In this document: in pieces, positions 19,128 through 29,965 of the stretch
Position numbering within the stretch: position 1 is the first letter of the stretch
How the letters are laid out: the number at the start of each line of letters is the position of its first letter
Assembly (NCBI RefSeq): GCF_945859825.1
Contig: NZ_CAMAPC010000001.1
Coordinates: forward strand, 310,001-374,000
Direction: 5' to 3'
DNA length: 64,000 bases
Source: Pseudoalteromonas holothuriae
GTDB taxonomy: Bacteria; Pseudomonadota; Gammaproteobacteria; Enterobacterales; Alteromonadaceae
Position numbers and translations under genes: made by a program
Notes under the pieces: model-generated
What the model was told of the DNA's origin: nothing
Seen by the model: the letters and a program-made list of their open reading frames with translations, nothing else
Database searches by the model: none

Positions 19128-20045
19128 GTGAATAAATTACCTGTAATAACACTAATGGGGCCAACGGCTGCAGGAAAAACAGCCTTAGCGATAGAGTTAT
19201 GTCAGCATTTAGACACAGAGGTTGTGAGTGTTGATTCAGCGCTAGTCTATAAAGGAATGGATATAGGAACGGCAAAGCCCGATGCTGATGAGCTTGCCTT
19301 AGCACCACATCATCTCATTGATATAATTGACCCACTAGAGAGCTACTCTGTTGCTGATTTTTGCAAAGACGCTTGTCGTCATATTGATGCGTTACATCAA
19401 CAAGGGAAGGTGCCTATTTTGGTCGGTGGTACCATGATGTATTTTAAAGGTTTGATTGAAGGCCTATCGCCTTTGCCTGAAGCTGACTCATTGGTGCGTG
19501 CGCAACTGGAAGTTGAGGCAAATGAGTTAGGTTGGCCTCAGTTACATAAGCAGCTCACAGACGTTGACCCAGAAGCTGCTGCAAAAATTAGCGAAAATGA
19601 CTCGCAACGTATCAACCGAGCGTTGGAAGTATATCGGATCAGTGGTAAGACAATGACCCAGCTGCAGCAGCAAAAGCAGGCCCCATTACCTTATCAATTT
19701 CATCAGTTTGCTATTGCACCGAGCGATCGAAAGGAGTTGCATCAACGTATTGAAAAAAGATTTCAAATTATGCTCGAACAGGGGTTTAAAAATGAAGTTT
19801 TGACCCTATATAAGCGAGAAGACTTACACCTTGACCTTCCCTCAATACGTTGTGTTGGGTATCGACAAATGTGGGAACATTTAGCTGGTGACTGCGACTA
19901 CGAGCAAATGGTTTTCAAAGGTATTGCAGCAACCAGACAGCTTGCAAAGCGGCAACTTACTTGGTTAAGAGGGTGGCCGCAAGTGACTTGGTTAGAGACC
20001 AATGATCAACAAAACTTGCAACGTGTATTAACTTCGCTAAGCTAA
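19128..20045 (+). CDS. miaA: tRNA dimethylallyltransferase
   Basis: MiaA prenylates A37 of UNN-decoding tRNAs, the first step to ms2i6A. The 305-residue protein has [15 protein letters not shown] (P loop, about residues 10-24), [40 protein letters not shown], and [14 protein letters not shown] near the C-terminus. The start codon is GTG, one base after the mutL stop. hfq follows, the widely conserved miaA-hfq-hflX order. Confidence 0.96.
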   Translation: MNKLPVITLMGPTAAGKTALAIELCQHLDTEVVSVDSALVYKGMDIGTAKPDADELALAPHHLIDIIDPLESYSVADFCKDACRHIDALHQQGKVPILVGGTMMYFKGLIEGLSPLPEADSLVRAQLEVEANELGWPQLHKQLTDVDPEAAAKISENDSQRINRALEVYRISGKTMTQLQQQKQAPLPYQFHQFAIAPSDRKELHQRIEKRFQIMLEQGFKNEVLTLYKREDLHLDLPSIRCVGYRQMWEHLAGDCDYEQMVFKGIAATRQLAKRQLTWLRGWPQVTWLETNDQQNLQRVLTSLS

Positions 20046-20123
20046 TAGTAGCTGTTAAATCAAGCTACTTAGATTTAATTGAAGGCGAAACTAATAATAA
20101 CACCTAGAACGAAGGAAAAGAAA

Positions 20124-20387
20124 ATGGCAAAAGGCCAATCGTTACAAGACCCTTTTTTGAATGTCTTACGTCGTGAGCGCATTCCTGTTTCAATTTTTTT
20201 AGTTAACGGCATCAAATTACAAGGTAAAATTCAATCATTTGACCAGTTCGTTATTTTGCTAGAGAACACGGTAAACCAAATGGTTTACAAGCATGCCATC
20301 TCAACAGTGGTACCCGCTCGTGCAGTAAACTTCCAAAGTGCACAAGGGGCTGAAGGTACAGAGCAAACCGATGATGGTAATTTTTAA
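20124..20387 (+). CDS. hfq: RNA chaperone Hfq
   Basis: Hfq forms an Sm-like hexamer that pairs small RNAs with mRNAs. The 87-residue protein has the full Sm core: [38 protein letters not shown], and the Sm2 motif [12 protein letters not shown]. The C-terminal tail is only about 20 residues and ends in acidic DDGNF, much shorter than the E. coli tail. The frame is open to 20079, but the ATG at 20124, with GAAGGAAAAG before it, matches all family starts. Confidence 0.97.
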   Translation: MAKGQSLQDPFLNVLRRERIPVSIFLVNGIKLQGKIQSFDQFVILLENTVNQMVYKHAISTVVPARAVNFQSAQGAEGTEQTDDGNF

Positions 20388-20408
20388 TTTATATTAGGAG
20401 CGTAATGC

Positions 20409-21695
20409 TTGTTTGACCGTTATGAAGCCGGCGAACAGGCAGTCTTAGTTCATATTGACTTTCCAAATGAGGGCGATCGTGAAGATTTACGAGAGCTGGA
20501 AATGTTGGTATCTTCTGCAGGTGTTAGTAGTTTGGTGGTTGTGCAAGGCAGCCGCCAAGCGCCACATGCCAAACTATTCGTCGGCACGGGTAAAGCAGAA
20601 GAAATAGCTGAGATTGTCAAAATCCACAATGCAGATGTCGTTATATTCAATCATCAACTCAGTCCTTCTCAAGAAAGAAACTTAGAGCGTGTTTGTCAGT
20701 GCCGCGTGTTAGATAGAACGACGCTTATTCTTGATATCTTTGCTCAGCGCGCGCGAACACATGAAGGTAAACTACAAGTTGAACTTGCGCAGCTAAGGCA
20801 TATTTCTACTCGGTTGATTCGGGGCTGGACTCACTTAGAGCGTCAAAAAGGTGGTATTGGCTTACGTGGACCGGGTGAAACTCAGTTAGAAACGGATAGA
20901 CGTTTGTTACGTGAGCGTATTAAAAGTATTCGCAAACGTTTAGATAAAGTGGCGACTGTTCGAGAGCAAGGGCGACGTGCGCGTACTCGTAATGATGTGC
21001 CAACTGTATCATTGGTAGGCTATACCAATGCCGGTAAGTCAACATTATTCAATTTAATTACTAATTCTGATGTCTATGCGGCAGATCAATTATTCGCAAC
21101 GCTTGATCCAACTTTGCGAAAGCTCCATATTGATGATATCGGTCCAGTGATTTTGGCTGATACGGTCGGGTTTATTCGCCATTTACCACATGACTTAGTG
21201 GCCGCTTTTAAAGCGACATTAACAGAAACACGCGAAGCCGATTTGCAAATACATGTTGTAGATGTGGCAGATAACCGACGAAAAGAGAATATAGAAGAAG
21301 TACAGTCTGTTTTAAAAGAGATTGATGCAGATGACATTCCTCAATTGTTGGTTTATAACAAAATAGATTTGCTAGAAGATGTTAGGCCTAGGATTGATCG
21401 AAATGATGAAGGACAACCAATTCGTGTATGGCTATCGGCCCACAGCGGAATTGGTATACCATTGCTGTCACAAGCAATCTCTGAGCTATTAGCGAAGAAA
21501 ATTTTTCATCATACTTTATGCATTCCCCCTGCATTTGGTCGTCTAAGAGGTGCATTGTTTAATTTAAATGCAGTGCAACAAGAAGATTATGACGAACAGG
21601 GAAATTGGCTTATTCAGGTACGTTTACCAGAAATAGACTGGGAGCGATTGAAAAAAGACCAAGGTATAGATATAGAAAATTTTATTGATACATAG
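20409..21695 (+). CDS. hflX: Ribosome-associated GTPase HflX
   Basis: HflX is a GTPase and helicase-like factor that splits stalled 70S ribosomes. The 428-residue protein has the HflX N-terminal domain (GSRQAPHAKLFVGTGKAEEI), a glycine-rich joint (GGIGLRGPGETQLETDRR), and a G domain (about residues 198-360) with GYTNAGKSTLFN, DTVGFIRHLPHDLV and NKID. Translation must start at TTG (20409), eight bases after AGGAG. The nearer ATG at 20405 is out of frame and stops after three codons. Confidence 0.94.
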   Translation: MFDRYEAGEQAVLVHIDFPNEGDREDLRELEMLVSSAGVSSLVVVQGSRQAPHAKLFVGTGKAEEIAEIVKIHNADVVIFNHQLSPSQERNLERVCQCRVLDRTTLILDIFAQRARTHEGKLQVELAQLRHISTRLIRGWTHLERQKGGIGLRGPGETQLETDRRLLRERIKSIRKRLDKVATVREQGRRARTRNDVPTVSLVGYTNAGKSTLFNLITNSDVYAADQLFATLDPTLRKLHIDDIGPVILADTVGFIRHLPHDLVAAFKATLTETREADLQIHVVDVADNRRKENIEEVQSVLKEIDADDIPQLLVYNKIDLLEDVRPRIDRNDEGQPIRVWLSAHSGIGIPLLSQAISELLAKKIFHHTLCIPPAFGRLRGALFNLNAVQQEDYDEQGNWLIQVRLPEIDWERLKKDQGIDIENFIDT

Positions 21696-21798
21696 TTTTT
21701 ACATAGAAAAATGCAGTTTTGCTCGCATTTGGGTATGAGAAACGTCTTATATTTGGTAGATTTACACTAATTGACTTTAATAACAATGGAGTATAGCT

Positions 21799-22965
21799 AT
21801 GGCCTGGAATGAACCGGGTAATAATGGCAATGATAACGATCCGTGGAAAAACCGCGGTGGTCGGGATCAAGGCCCACCTGATCTAGACGAAGTATTCCGT
21901 AAATTCAGCAACAAGTTTGGTGGTTTATTCGGCGGTAAATCTGGCGGTGGAGGGAGCGGTGGCTTAGGTGGCGCTGGCATGACTTTCATCTTACTGATTG
22001 CGATAATTGTTTGGGCTTTAAGTGGTATATACACAGTCAAAGAGGCTGAACGTGGTATCGTTTTACAATTTGGACAGTTTGAGCGAATCGCAGACCCAGG
22101 TCTACGTTGGAAAATGACGTTTGTTGAGCAAGTGATCCCGATAAATATCGAAGCGGTTCGCTCACTTTCAGCGTCAGGCTTTATGTTAACTGAGGATGAA
22201 AACGTAGTGAGTGTTGAATTTGAAGTTCAATACCGCGTTATGGACCCTCGTTTGTATAAGTTTAGTGTTACTGATGCCGACCATAGCTTACAACAATCTC
22301 TAGACAGTGCGTTACGTTATGTAGTGGGTCATTCACGTATGGACCAAGTTCTAACAACGGGCCGTGAGCTTGTTCGTCAAAGGACATGGGATGAATTAAA
22401 TAAAATCATCGAACCATACAATTTAGGTATTTTAGTTACCGATGTGAACTTTAAAGACTCGCGTCCTCCATCAGAGGTAAAAGATGCGTTTGATGATGCA
22501 ATTGCTGCGCAAGAAGATGAAGAGCGCTTTATACGTGAAGCAGAAGCCTATGCCCGTGAGATAGAGCCTCGTGCCCGTGGTCAAGTGACACGTATGACTC
22601 AAGAAGCTGAAGCCTATCGAGAGCGTGTAGCATTAGAAGCCAGCGGTGAAGTTGAGCGTTTTAAAAAGTTACTTCCTGAATATCAGTCTGCTAAAGAAGT
22701 TACTCGACAGCGTTTATACATCGATGCAATGGAAGAAGTGCTCACTAATAGCACCAAAGTATTGGTTGATGTAAAAGGCGGTAACAACATGATGTACTTA
22801 CCGTTAGATAAAATTATGGGGCAAGGCGGTTCCGGCAGCCAAATTAAGTTACCAAGTAAGAACGACATTAATGAGTTACGTAAAACATTAGGTCAATCGC
22901 AAAATAGCACAGTGAATAGCGGTAATGACCGTTTTACACAAGACAGATTTAATAACGGGAGATAA
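21799..22965 (+). CDS. hflK: FtsH protease modulator HflK
   Basis: HflK is the SPFH-domain inner-membrane protein that with HflC encloses FtsH. The 388-residue protein begins with a hydrophilic Gly/Asn-rich segment (MAWNEPGNNGNDNDPW), a glycine run before the membrane helix (about residues 60-75, FILLIAIIVWALSGIY), then the prohibitin-like domain (VKEAERGIVLQFGQFER) and a long coiled coil rich in Glu/Ala/Arg. It lies five bases upstream of hflC and forms an operon with it. Confidence 0.95.
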   Translation: MAWNEPGNNGNDNDPWKNRGGRDQGPPDLDEVFRKFSNKFGGLFGGKSGGGGSGGLGGAGMTFILLIAIIVWALSGIYTVKEAERGIVLQFGQFERIADPGLRWKMTFVEQVIPINIEAVRSLSASGFMLTEDENVVSVEFEVQYRVMDPRLYKFSVTDADHSLQQSLDSALRYVVGHSRMDQVLTTGRELVRQRTWDELNKIIEPYNLGILVTDVNFKDSRPPSEVKDAFDDAIAAQEDEERFIREAEAYAREIEPRARGQVTRMTQEAEAYRERVALEASGEVERFKKLLPEYQSAKEVTRQRLYIDAMEEVLTNSTKVLVDVKGGNNMMYLPLDKIMGQGGSGSQIKLPSKNDINELRKTLGQSQNSTVNSGNDRFTQDRFNNGR

Positions 22966-22970
22966 GCACA

Positions 22971-23849
22971 ATGAAAAACTTTAGTATTGTGATATTAATT
23001 GCTGCCGTTTTGTTGTCTTTTTCATCAGTGTTTGTGGTGACCGAAGGACAGCGTGCGATTGTATTGATGTTTAGTAAAGTACAAAAGGACAAAGAAGACA
23101 AAGCGGTTGTTTATGCACCTGGATTGCACTTCAAAGTGCCATTTATTAGCCAAGTGCGTAAACTTGATGCGCGTATTCAAACGTTAGACGGTGCGCCAGA
23201 TCGTTTCGTTACAAGCGAGAAAAAGGACTTAATTGTTGACTCGTTTGTAAAGTGGAAAGTGAATGATTTTAGCTCGTTTTATCTACGTTCTCGTGGCGAT
23301 AAGCAATATGCTGAAACGCTATTGCAGCAAAAAGTAAACAATGGTTTAAGAACCAATTTTGGTTCGCGTACTATTCGTGAAATTGTTTCTGGTGAACGTA
23401 GTGAACTGATGGCAGAAGCATTAGTACAAGCATCTGAAAGTGCGCAAGAGTTGGGTATTGAAGTATTAGACGTACGGGTAAAGCAAATTAACTTACCTAA
23501 TGAAGTCAGTAACTCAATTTACCAACGTATGCGTGCAGAGCGTACCGCAGTAGCAAAAGAACACCGTTCTGAAGGTCAAGAGAAAGCTGAAACGATTCGA
23601 GCTGAAGTTGATAGACGTGTAACAGTAATGCTTGCAGATGCTGAACGAAATGCTCGTGGTGTGCGTGGTCAAGGTGATGCAACTGCGGCAAAAATATATG
23701 CTGATGCATACAATAAGGATCCTGAATTCTTTAGTTTTGTTCGTTCTTTAGAAGCATATAAGCGTACTTTCCAAAACAAAGGCGATGTGATGGTGTTATC
23801 ACCGGACAGCGAGTTCTTTGATTATATGAAAGGTGCTAAAGGTAAATAG
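22971..23849 (+). CDS. hflC: FtsH protease modulator HflC
   Basis: HflC partners HflK. The 292-residue protein has an N-terminal membrane helix (about residues 5-22) followed by the SPFH domain (VTEGQRAIVLMF, PGLHFKVPFISQVRKLD) and an alpha-helical ERTAVAKEHRSEGQEKAE region that ends near FFDYMKGAKGK. It ends the hfq-hflX-hflKC transcription unit. Its stop codon lies in a perfect hairpin, and a canonical terminator follows 28 bases later. Confidence 0.95.
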   Translation: MKNFSIVILIAAVLLSFSSVFVVTEGQRAIVLMFSKVQKDKEDKAVVYAPGLHFKVPFISQVRKLDARIQTLDGAPDRFVTSEKKDLIVDSFVKWKVNDFSSFYLRSRGDKQYAETLLQQKVNNGLRTNFGSRTIREIVSGERSELMAEALVQASESAQELGIEVLDVRVKQINLPNEVSNSIYQRMRAERTAVAKEHRSEGQEKAETIRAEVDRRVTVMLADAERNARGVRGQGDATAAKIYADAYNKDPEFFSFVRSLEAYKRTFQNKGDVMVLSPDSEFFDYMKGAKGK

Positions 23850-23861
23850 TAACTATTTACC
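23841..23861 (+). repeat. Perfect hairpin spanning the hflC stop codon
   Basis: GGTAAATAG-TAA-CTATTTACC forms a nine-base perfect stem whose left arm contains the last two codons and TAG stop of hflC. It has no T run of its own; the real terminator is just downstream. It may protect the 3' end or slow termination. Confidence 0.6.
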
Positions 23862-23876
23862 TTTACTAAATTGAAA

Positions 23877-23905
23877 AAGCTCTGAAATATCTCAGAGCTT
23901 TTTTG
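23877..23905 (+). terminator. Rho-independent terminator after hflC
   Basis: AAGCTCTGA / TCAGAGCTT form a nine-base stem followed by TTTTTGTTTT. It separates hflKC from purA. Confidence 0.9.
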
Positions 23906-24005
23906 TTTTATATCATGTATTTTTGATACTATTTTTGTGAATGCGGAAAAAACAGCCAAAACGGGGTGATCTCACACCCTGTTTTCTGGTAAAATCTGCG
24001 CCTAA

Positions 24006-25343
<1,338 letters not shown>

Positions 25344-25356
25344 ACAACCATTCTCT

Positions 25357-25384
25357 AAAAAAGCTGCATATTGCAGCTTTTTTT
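25357..25384 (+). terminator. Rho-independent terminator after purA
   Basis: AAAGCTGCA / TGCAGCTTT stem followed by a run of T, starting 14 bases after the purA stop. Confidence 0.9.
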
Positions 25385-25442
25385 GTGCCTATAATATGGT
25401 ATCAGCTGGTTTTCTTGGATAACTGCAAGGTGACTTTTTATT

Positions 25443-25606
25443 ATACCAATTGCATTAAGTAAATAATCAAATATAGCGACGGAAAAATGGCTTAGTACCC
25501 AGACCAAATTTTGGTATGTCGTTATTCCACATGAGCCATTTTTTAACGCAGTTAATGCGTTATATTTAGCTCGCTAGCATGAGCAATGCTTTAATAAAAA
25601 TGGGTA
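25443..25606 (+). repeat. Dispersed MITE-like repeat, copy 2
   Basis: It begins ATACCAATTGCATTAAGTAA, contains TTTTGGTATGTCGTTATTCC and ATTTAGCTCGCTAGCATGAG, and ends AATAAAAATGGGTA. It holds a small internal palindrome AACGCAGTTAATGCGTT that copies 1 and 3 lack but copies 4 and 5 keep in degenerate form. It fills most of the purA-motX gap and ends about 60 bases before motX. Confidence 0.75.
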
Positions 25607-25668
25607 GTAGTAGATAGTTGGTGTACTTTTTGCTTTTTATTTCTCATGAGATTTAAGTTGGATAAGAT

Positions 25669-26283
25669 ATGATCAAAAGAGTGTGTTGTATTAGCTTATT
25701 AATTGCAAGCTCAGCAGTGTCTGCCAATGGACAACTAAAAGCTGTGCCACTTTACACTGAAGCTGAATTAATAGCATTGATCAAAAAGAACCAGCACTTA
25801 AAACGTGTTAAAGATGATGATTGCCAGCTCTTACAAGATATAGAAGCACGTGCTGAAACAATGGCATTGCCTTCATACCAGTTTTTGTATGGTGATATGT
25901 TGGCGTATGGGGTATGTGTTGAGTCTAATGTTGAATTAGGCCTTTATTACATGCGCCAATCAGCAGAGCAGGGTCTATCAAGCGCTTTAGAGCAACTAGG
26001 CCGATATTATGATGTTGGTCAGTTGGTACAAGCAGACAAGGCGATGGCAGTGGTGTACTTGCGAGAGGCTGCTTCTCAAGGCAATTTAAGCGCGCAGATT
26101 CGACTTGTGAATTTGTTTAATGCCGGGCACGGTAGCCCAAGAGATTATGAAGATGCGTATCGTTGGTTATTTCACTCTGCTGTTGCAGATAAAAAACTAC
26201 ACAACAAAATAAAGAAAGCACTTGCCCATTTAGCAGAAAAAATGCCACAAAGTGCTATTCGCCGTGCGCGTTTGCCAATATAA
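25669..26283 (+). CDS. motX: MotX, sodium-driven flagellar stator-associated protein
   Basis: MotX is a periplasmic T-ring protein that, with MotY, holds the PomA/PomB sodium stators around the polar flagellar motor in Vibrio and relatives. The 204-residue protein has a signal peptide (about residues 1-19, ending SANG), then PLYTEAELIALIKKNQHLK and the Sel1-like repeats around 75-170 (GLYYMRQSAEQGLSSALEQL; AVVYLREAASQGNLSAQ; RWLFHSAVADKK). A Cys pair (DDCQ, GVCVE) matches the family. It implies a sodium-driven polar flagellum. Confidence 0.9.
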   Translation: MIKRVCCISLLIASSAVSANGQLKAVPLYTEAELIALIKKNQHLKRVKDDDCQLLQDIEARAETMALPSYQFLYGDMLAYGVCVESNVELGLYYMRQSAEQGLSSALEQLGRYYDVGQLVQADKAMAVVYLREAASQGNLSAQIRLVNLFNAGHGSPRDYEDAYRWLFHSAVADKKLHNKIKKALAHLAEKMPQSAIRRARLPI

Positions 26284-26300
26284 CCTGGACTCAGGTTATA

Positions 26301-26337
26301 TAAGTCATCATCAACCGATGCAGTTAATGATGACTTA
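26301..26337. terminator. Hairpin between convergent motX and antiporter genes
   Basis: TAAGTCATCAT / ATGATGACTTA form an 11-base perfect stem with a 15-base loop. The arms end in short A/T tracts on both sides but there is no long T run. It is placed to act as a weak bidirectional terminator, 18 bases after motX and five bases past the antiporter stop. Confidence 0.5.
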
Positions 26338-26341
26338 AAAC

Positions 26342-28201
26342 TTAACTATTAAGCTTTTCTCCTAAAGAACCTGATTGTTCTTTAGTTTGTGTTGGTTCTT
26401 TTAATATCGACATTTTTGGCGGTTGTAAGGCAACTATTCGCTCGCCTTGCTCTGGCGGTTTTTTCATGTTTGTGACAAATGGTCTGATTTGGGGCGCATC
26501 ATCATTATCATCAGTAATGATAAATAGTGGAATAGCTTCTTTGTTGATTTCTAAATATTGTTGCCAGCCAAACTCTTCAGATAAACGTGTAGCGCTTACT
26601 TTGCCGCCTTTAGCTATTAAGCTACTTAATTTTGCATAATTTCCTTCGTCACCAAAAAGTACTTGACGAGATAAAAATGTTGCACTGTCTTTATTTGCTT
26701 TAGCATGGTTTGTAGAGGAACGAAGTGAGTACACACTTTGTTCGCTCAGTAAGTGTGAAAAATACTGTACACCAAGCGCATTGTGATGACGATTAGGAGA
26801 CAGTGCTAATACGGACTTTAACGACGTTAATGGTAGGTATCGTTCAGCATGTTCTGATTGCGGGTTACCATAATAGCAAGGAAGGCCATCCATTCTTGCC
26901 ATTTTGCAGTTTTCCCATGCGGGGTCTGATAAATAAACGTCAATATTTTGTTCTTTTAAGCCTTTGGCGATGGCACGTGCGACATGATTAGCACCAATGA
27001 TCAGTAAAGTACTTGGGCTTGGCTGCTTCACCCCCAATAGTTTTGCCAACGGTGATGCGGTTAAACTTTGCAAAACGACGGTGACGATGATCACCGTAAA
27101 TATTAGTGGTACTAATTTATTCGCGTCAGGAATTTGTGACTCAACCATACTCAGCGCAAATACTGAACCAACGGCTGCTGCTACTATCCCTCTTGGTGCA
27201 ATCCAAGACAATAACACACGTGACTTGAAGGGAAGATCTGTATTGTAGGTAGATAATGCGATACAAATTGGACGTGCAATAAATAAGACGATAGCTAAAA
27301 AGATGAAGGTTTCAACGCCTAAAAGCATCAGGTCTTCCAGTTTTAATCTCGCTGCAAGCAAAATAAATAAGCTAGAGATTAAGATCATAGAGAGGTCTTC
27401 TTTAAACTCAAGAACAGAGTCAATTTCTAAGTCATCTTGATTGGCCAGCCAAATGCCAAAAATGGTGACTGCCAGTAAGCCCGACTCATGGGCAAGGTGA
27501 TTGGAGACCGTAAAGCTAAATAGCACCAGTGCGAGTATGCCAAATTTATGAAGTTCATAGGGAAGCCATTCTTTACGAATTAATGCACTGGTTAGCCAAC
27601 CGGCAACTACGCCAACGCTTATCCCGACGCCTAATGTTGAGAAGAGTGCGATTAATGTATGGCTTAGCACTTCGCCTTGACCTACAAAGCTGACAGCCTC
27701 AAAAACCAAAACAGCAAACAATGCGCCAATGGGGTCAATAACAATACCTTCCCAGCGCAACACTCGGTCTATGTCTTTGGTAGGGCGCATGGCGTTGAGC
27801 ATAGGGGCAATTACGGTGGGACCTGTAACAACCAACACGGCTCCTAACACTGCTGCAACACGCCAATCGAGATCTAAAATAAAATAGCTGCTTAAAGCGA
27901 TAATGACGAAAGTGGCAAACATCCCAACAGAGCATAGATTACGAACGATCTTGCCAATACCCTTGAGCTCTCTAAAGTGTAATGTTAACGCACCTTCAAA
28001 GAGAATAACCGCTACCGATAACGACACCACTGGAAATAGTAAATCACCCAGTAAATCATCAGGGCTTAGTTGCCCAGTTATAGGGCCAAGTAACAAGCCA
28101 ATTAGTAGTAAAAATAAAATAGCAGGTACTTTGAATACCCACGCTAGCCATTGTGCGAACACAGAAAAAACGGCAATTCCAGCGATGTAGATTGCTGACA
28201 T
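26342..28201 (-). CDS. CPA1-family cation:proton antiporter with TrkA-N-like C-terminal domain
   Basis: The first 390 residues hold about 12 hydrophobic helices of the Na+/H+ exchanger fold (LWF/AWVFKVPAILFLLLIGLLLGP, FEGALTLHF, WEGIVIDPIGALFAVLVFE, WIAPRGIVAAAVGSVFAL). A soluble C-terminus resembles a Rossmann TrkA-N regulator (LLIIGANHVARAIAKGL), then a tail with many charged residues. It probably exchanges Na+ or K+ for H+. The frame extends to an ATG at 28231, but only the ATG at 28201 (619 aa) has a ribosome site, GGAG six bases upstream. Confidence 0.88.
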   Translation of the reverse strand: MSAIYIAGIAVFSVFAQWLAWVFKVPAILFLLLIGLLLGPITGQLSPDDLLGDLLFPVVSLSVAVILFEGALTLHFRELKGIGKIVRNLCSVGMFATFVIIALSSYFILDLDWRVAAVLGAVLVVTGPTVIAPMLNAMRPTKDIDRVLRWEGIVIDPIGALFAVLVFEAVSFVGQGEVLSHTLIALFSTLGVGISVGVVAGWLTSALIRKEWLPYELHKFGILALVLFSFTVSNHLAHESGLLAVTIFGIWLANQDDLEIDSVLEFKEDLSMILISSLFILLAARLKLEDLMLLGVETFIFLAIVLFIARPICIALSTYNTDLPFKSRVLLSWIAPRGIVAAAVGSVFALSMVESQIPDANKLVPLIFTVIIVTVVLQSLTASPLAKLLGVKQPSPSTLLIIGANHVARAIAKGLKEQNIDVYLSDPAWENCKMARMDGLPCYYGNPQSEHAERYLPLTSLKSVLALSPNRHHNALGVQYFSHLLSEQSVYSLRSSTNHAKANKDSATFLSRQVLFGDEGNYAKLSSLIAKGGKVSATRLSEEFGWQQYLEINKEAIPLFIITDDNDDAPQIRPFVTNMKKPPEQGERIVALQPPKMSILKEPTQTKEQSGSLGEKLNS

Positions 28202-28852
28202 AGTGTCTCCAGTTAACCAGTTGGTTAACATAGTTAAAGTGTATTAAGCGGGTTTATACCACAGTTATATGACGGCCACGAATTAGAATTTTCACTAAGC
28301 TTAATCTCTAATTAAACCATAGCCTTTATACGCAAAAATGGATCATTTCATTTATAATGTACCTATAAAGTGGTATTTTTTATATTTATGGTCAGTATAA
28401 GCACTTATTTTTGTGTTAAGTTGAAATAAGTGCGAAACATGCGTTATGCTATATACCGTTTGGTGCAAGGCGCCATTATTCTTTTGGTTTTGTTATAGCA
28501 ACTATAACAAACTAGCTTTTAGTAATATGTTTGCTTCGATTTTTAGCTAAGCATAATTACTTTTCAACAATTTAACTATTCTTTGCGCAATTATTCATTG
28601 CGGCTTAGGTCTTTTCAGCTTCATCAAACCATGATGTACCAGCTGAAAACGGCTCGATGTTGTAGATAAATTACGATGTCACAATCCAATTTTTTAGTAA
28701 AGCGACAGCCAGTGTTGAGCACCTATGTGTTAACGCGAAAGCTGTATTGTTATTTGTATTGTTCAACTCTGGTTGTTTTTACTCTCGCACGTCTGCACTT
28801 TGCTTGGCGTTGCGTGGAATTAATTTAAGCAAGGGCAACTGCAGGAAACAAT
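28202..28852. other. 651-base intergenic region upstream of proB
   Basis: No convincing gene is visible. It contains the antiporter 5' region, an AT-rich stretch, a perfect hairpin at 28489-28511, and a 50-codon open frame at 28676-28828 that ends 24 bases before proB and lacks a ribosome site. The length is large for this gene-dense chromosome, so a regulatory leader or small RNA is possible but not shown. Confidence 0.5.
28489..28511. promoter_or_regulatory. Perfect palindrome upstream of proBA
   Basis: TTTGTTATAG-CAA-CTATAACAAA is a ten-base perfect inverted repeat, about 340 bases before proB and 290 bases from the antiporter start. It has no downstream T run, so a dimeric regulator binding site is likelier than a terminator. 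Confidence 0.4.
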
Positions 28853-29962
28853 ATGAACATTTCAAACTCTCGGCGTATAGTGATTAAGATAGGTAGTGCA
28901 CTGATTGCACCAGACCAAGATGGCTGTCGTGCGCGTTACTTATTGACCATTGCTCAGTTTATTGTACGTTGTCGTGCGATGGGCAAAGAAGTGGTTCTTG
29001 TCTCTTCAGGTTCAGTTGCCGCGGGATCACACCTATTTCCAGAAGATGCAAAAAACTCGTCCGTAGTACTTAAAAAAGCGATGGCAGCAGCAGGTCAAAC
29101 AGAGATGATGGCAACATGGGACCGCTTTTTTGACTTCCCATCGGCACAAATTCTTTTAACGCATGGTGACTTAAGAGATTTAGAGCGTTACAACAGTATT
29201 CGTGAAACGGTATTCACTTTGCTTGAGCATGGTATTTTACCCATTATTAATGAAAATGATGCAGTAACGACCGACGAATTAAAAGTAGGCGATAACGATA
29301 ACCTCTCTGCAATGGTTGCCGCAGCTGCAGATGCAGATGTGTTATTGATGTGCTCAGACGTCGATGGGTTGTATGACAAAAACCCTAATTTGCATGAAGA
29401 TGCGAGTTTGATCCCTCAGGTATCAGAGATATCAGAAGATATTTATGCTATGGCAGGGTGTGCGACCAGTCAAGTGGGTACAGGAGGTATGAAGACTAAA
29501 ATTGAAGCCGCCGAAAAAGCTACGTCACATGGTATTAGTACATACATTGTTAATGGCTTTAAAGAAAGTACCTTTGAAAAGCTATTGGCGGGTGAAAATC
29601 CAGGTACGGTCTTCTTACCTTATGATGAGCCAATGCATGCTCAGCAACATTGGATGACACATACCGCATCAGAGCAAGGTGAGATTATTGTAGAGCATGG
29701 CTATGCTGAAGATCTTAAAGACCATGCAGAGCCTTTAGCTGCTGAAAATATATCACATGTTCAGGGCGAGTTTTCTGTTGGAGATACCGTACTGGTACGA
29801 ACTGAAAAAGGTGAGCGCTTAGCTAAAGCAACAACAAACTACAGCAGTTGCTTGCTTAATTTTCTCGCCGAACAAGAACAAACATCCGATAATGGCCATT
29901 TACAAGAGAGTATAGGGCCGGTTATTTCGGGACAAGATATTGCAATGTTGGAGAAATCGTAA
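28853..29962 (+). CDS. proB: Glutamate 5-kinase
   Basis: ProB phosphorylates glutamate in the first step of proline synthesis and is usually proline-inhibited. The 369-residue protein has an amino-acid-kinase domain (VIKIGSALIAP, VSSGSVAAGS, NENDAVTTDELKVGDNDNLS, GTGGMKTKIEAA) and a C-terminal PUA domain from about residue 280. CAGGAAAC precedes the ATG. proA starts three bases after the stop, so they form an operon. Confidence 0.96.
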   Translation: MNISNSRRIVIKIGSALIAPDQDGCRARYLLTIAQFIVRCRAMGKEVVLVSSGSVAAGSHLFPEDAKNSSVVLKKAMAAAGQTEMMATWDRFFDFPSAQILLTHGDLRDLERYNSIRETVFTLLEHGILPIINENDAVTTDELKVGDNDNLSAMVAAAADADVLLMCSDVDGLYDKNPNLHEDASLIPQVSEISEDIYAMAGCATSQVGTGGMKTKIEAAEKATSHGISTYIVNGFKESTFEKLLAGENPGTVFLPYDEPMHAQQHWMTHTASEQGEIIVEHGYAEDLKDHAEPLAAENISHVQGEFSVGDTVLVRTEKGERLAKATTNYSSCLLNFLAEQEQTSDNGHLQESIGPVISGQDIAMLEKS

Positions 29963-29965
29963 CTC

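Noticed and set aside
28676..28828. 50-codon frame before proB as a protein gene
   Set aside because: No ribosome site, no recognisable domain and no conservation evidence; kept only as an observation.
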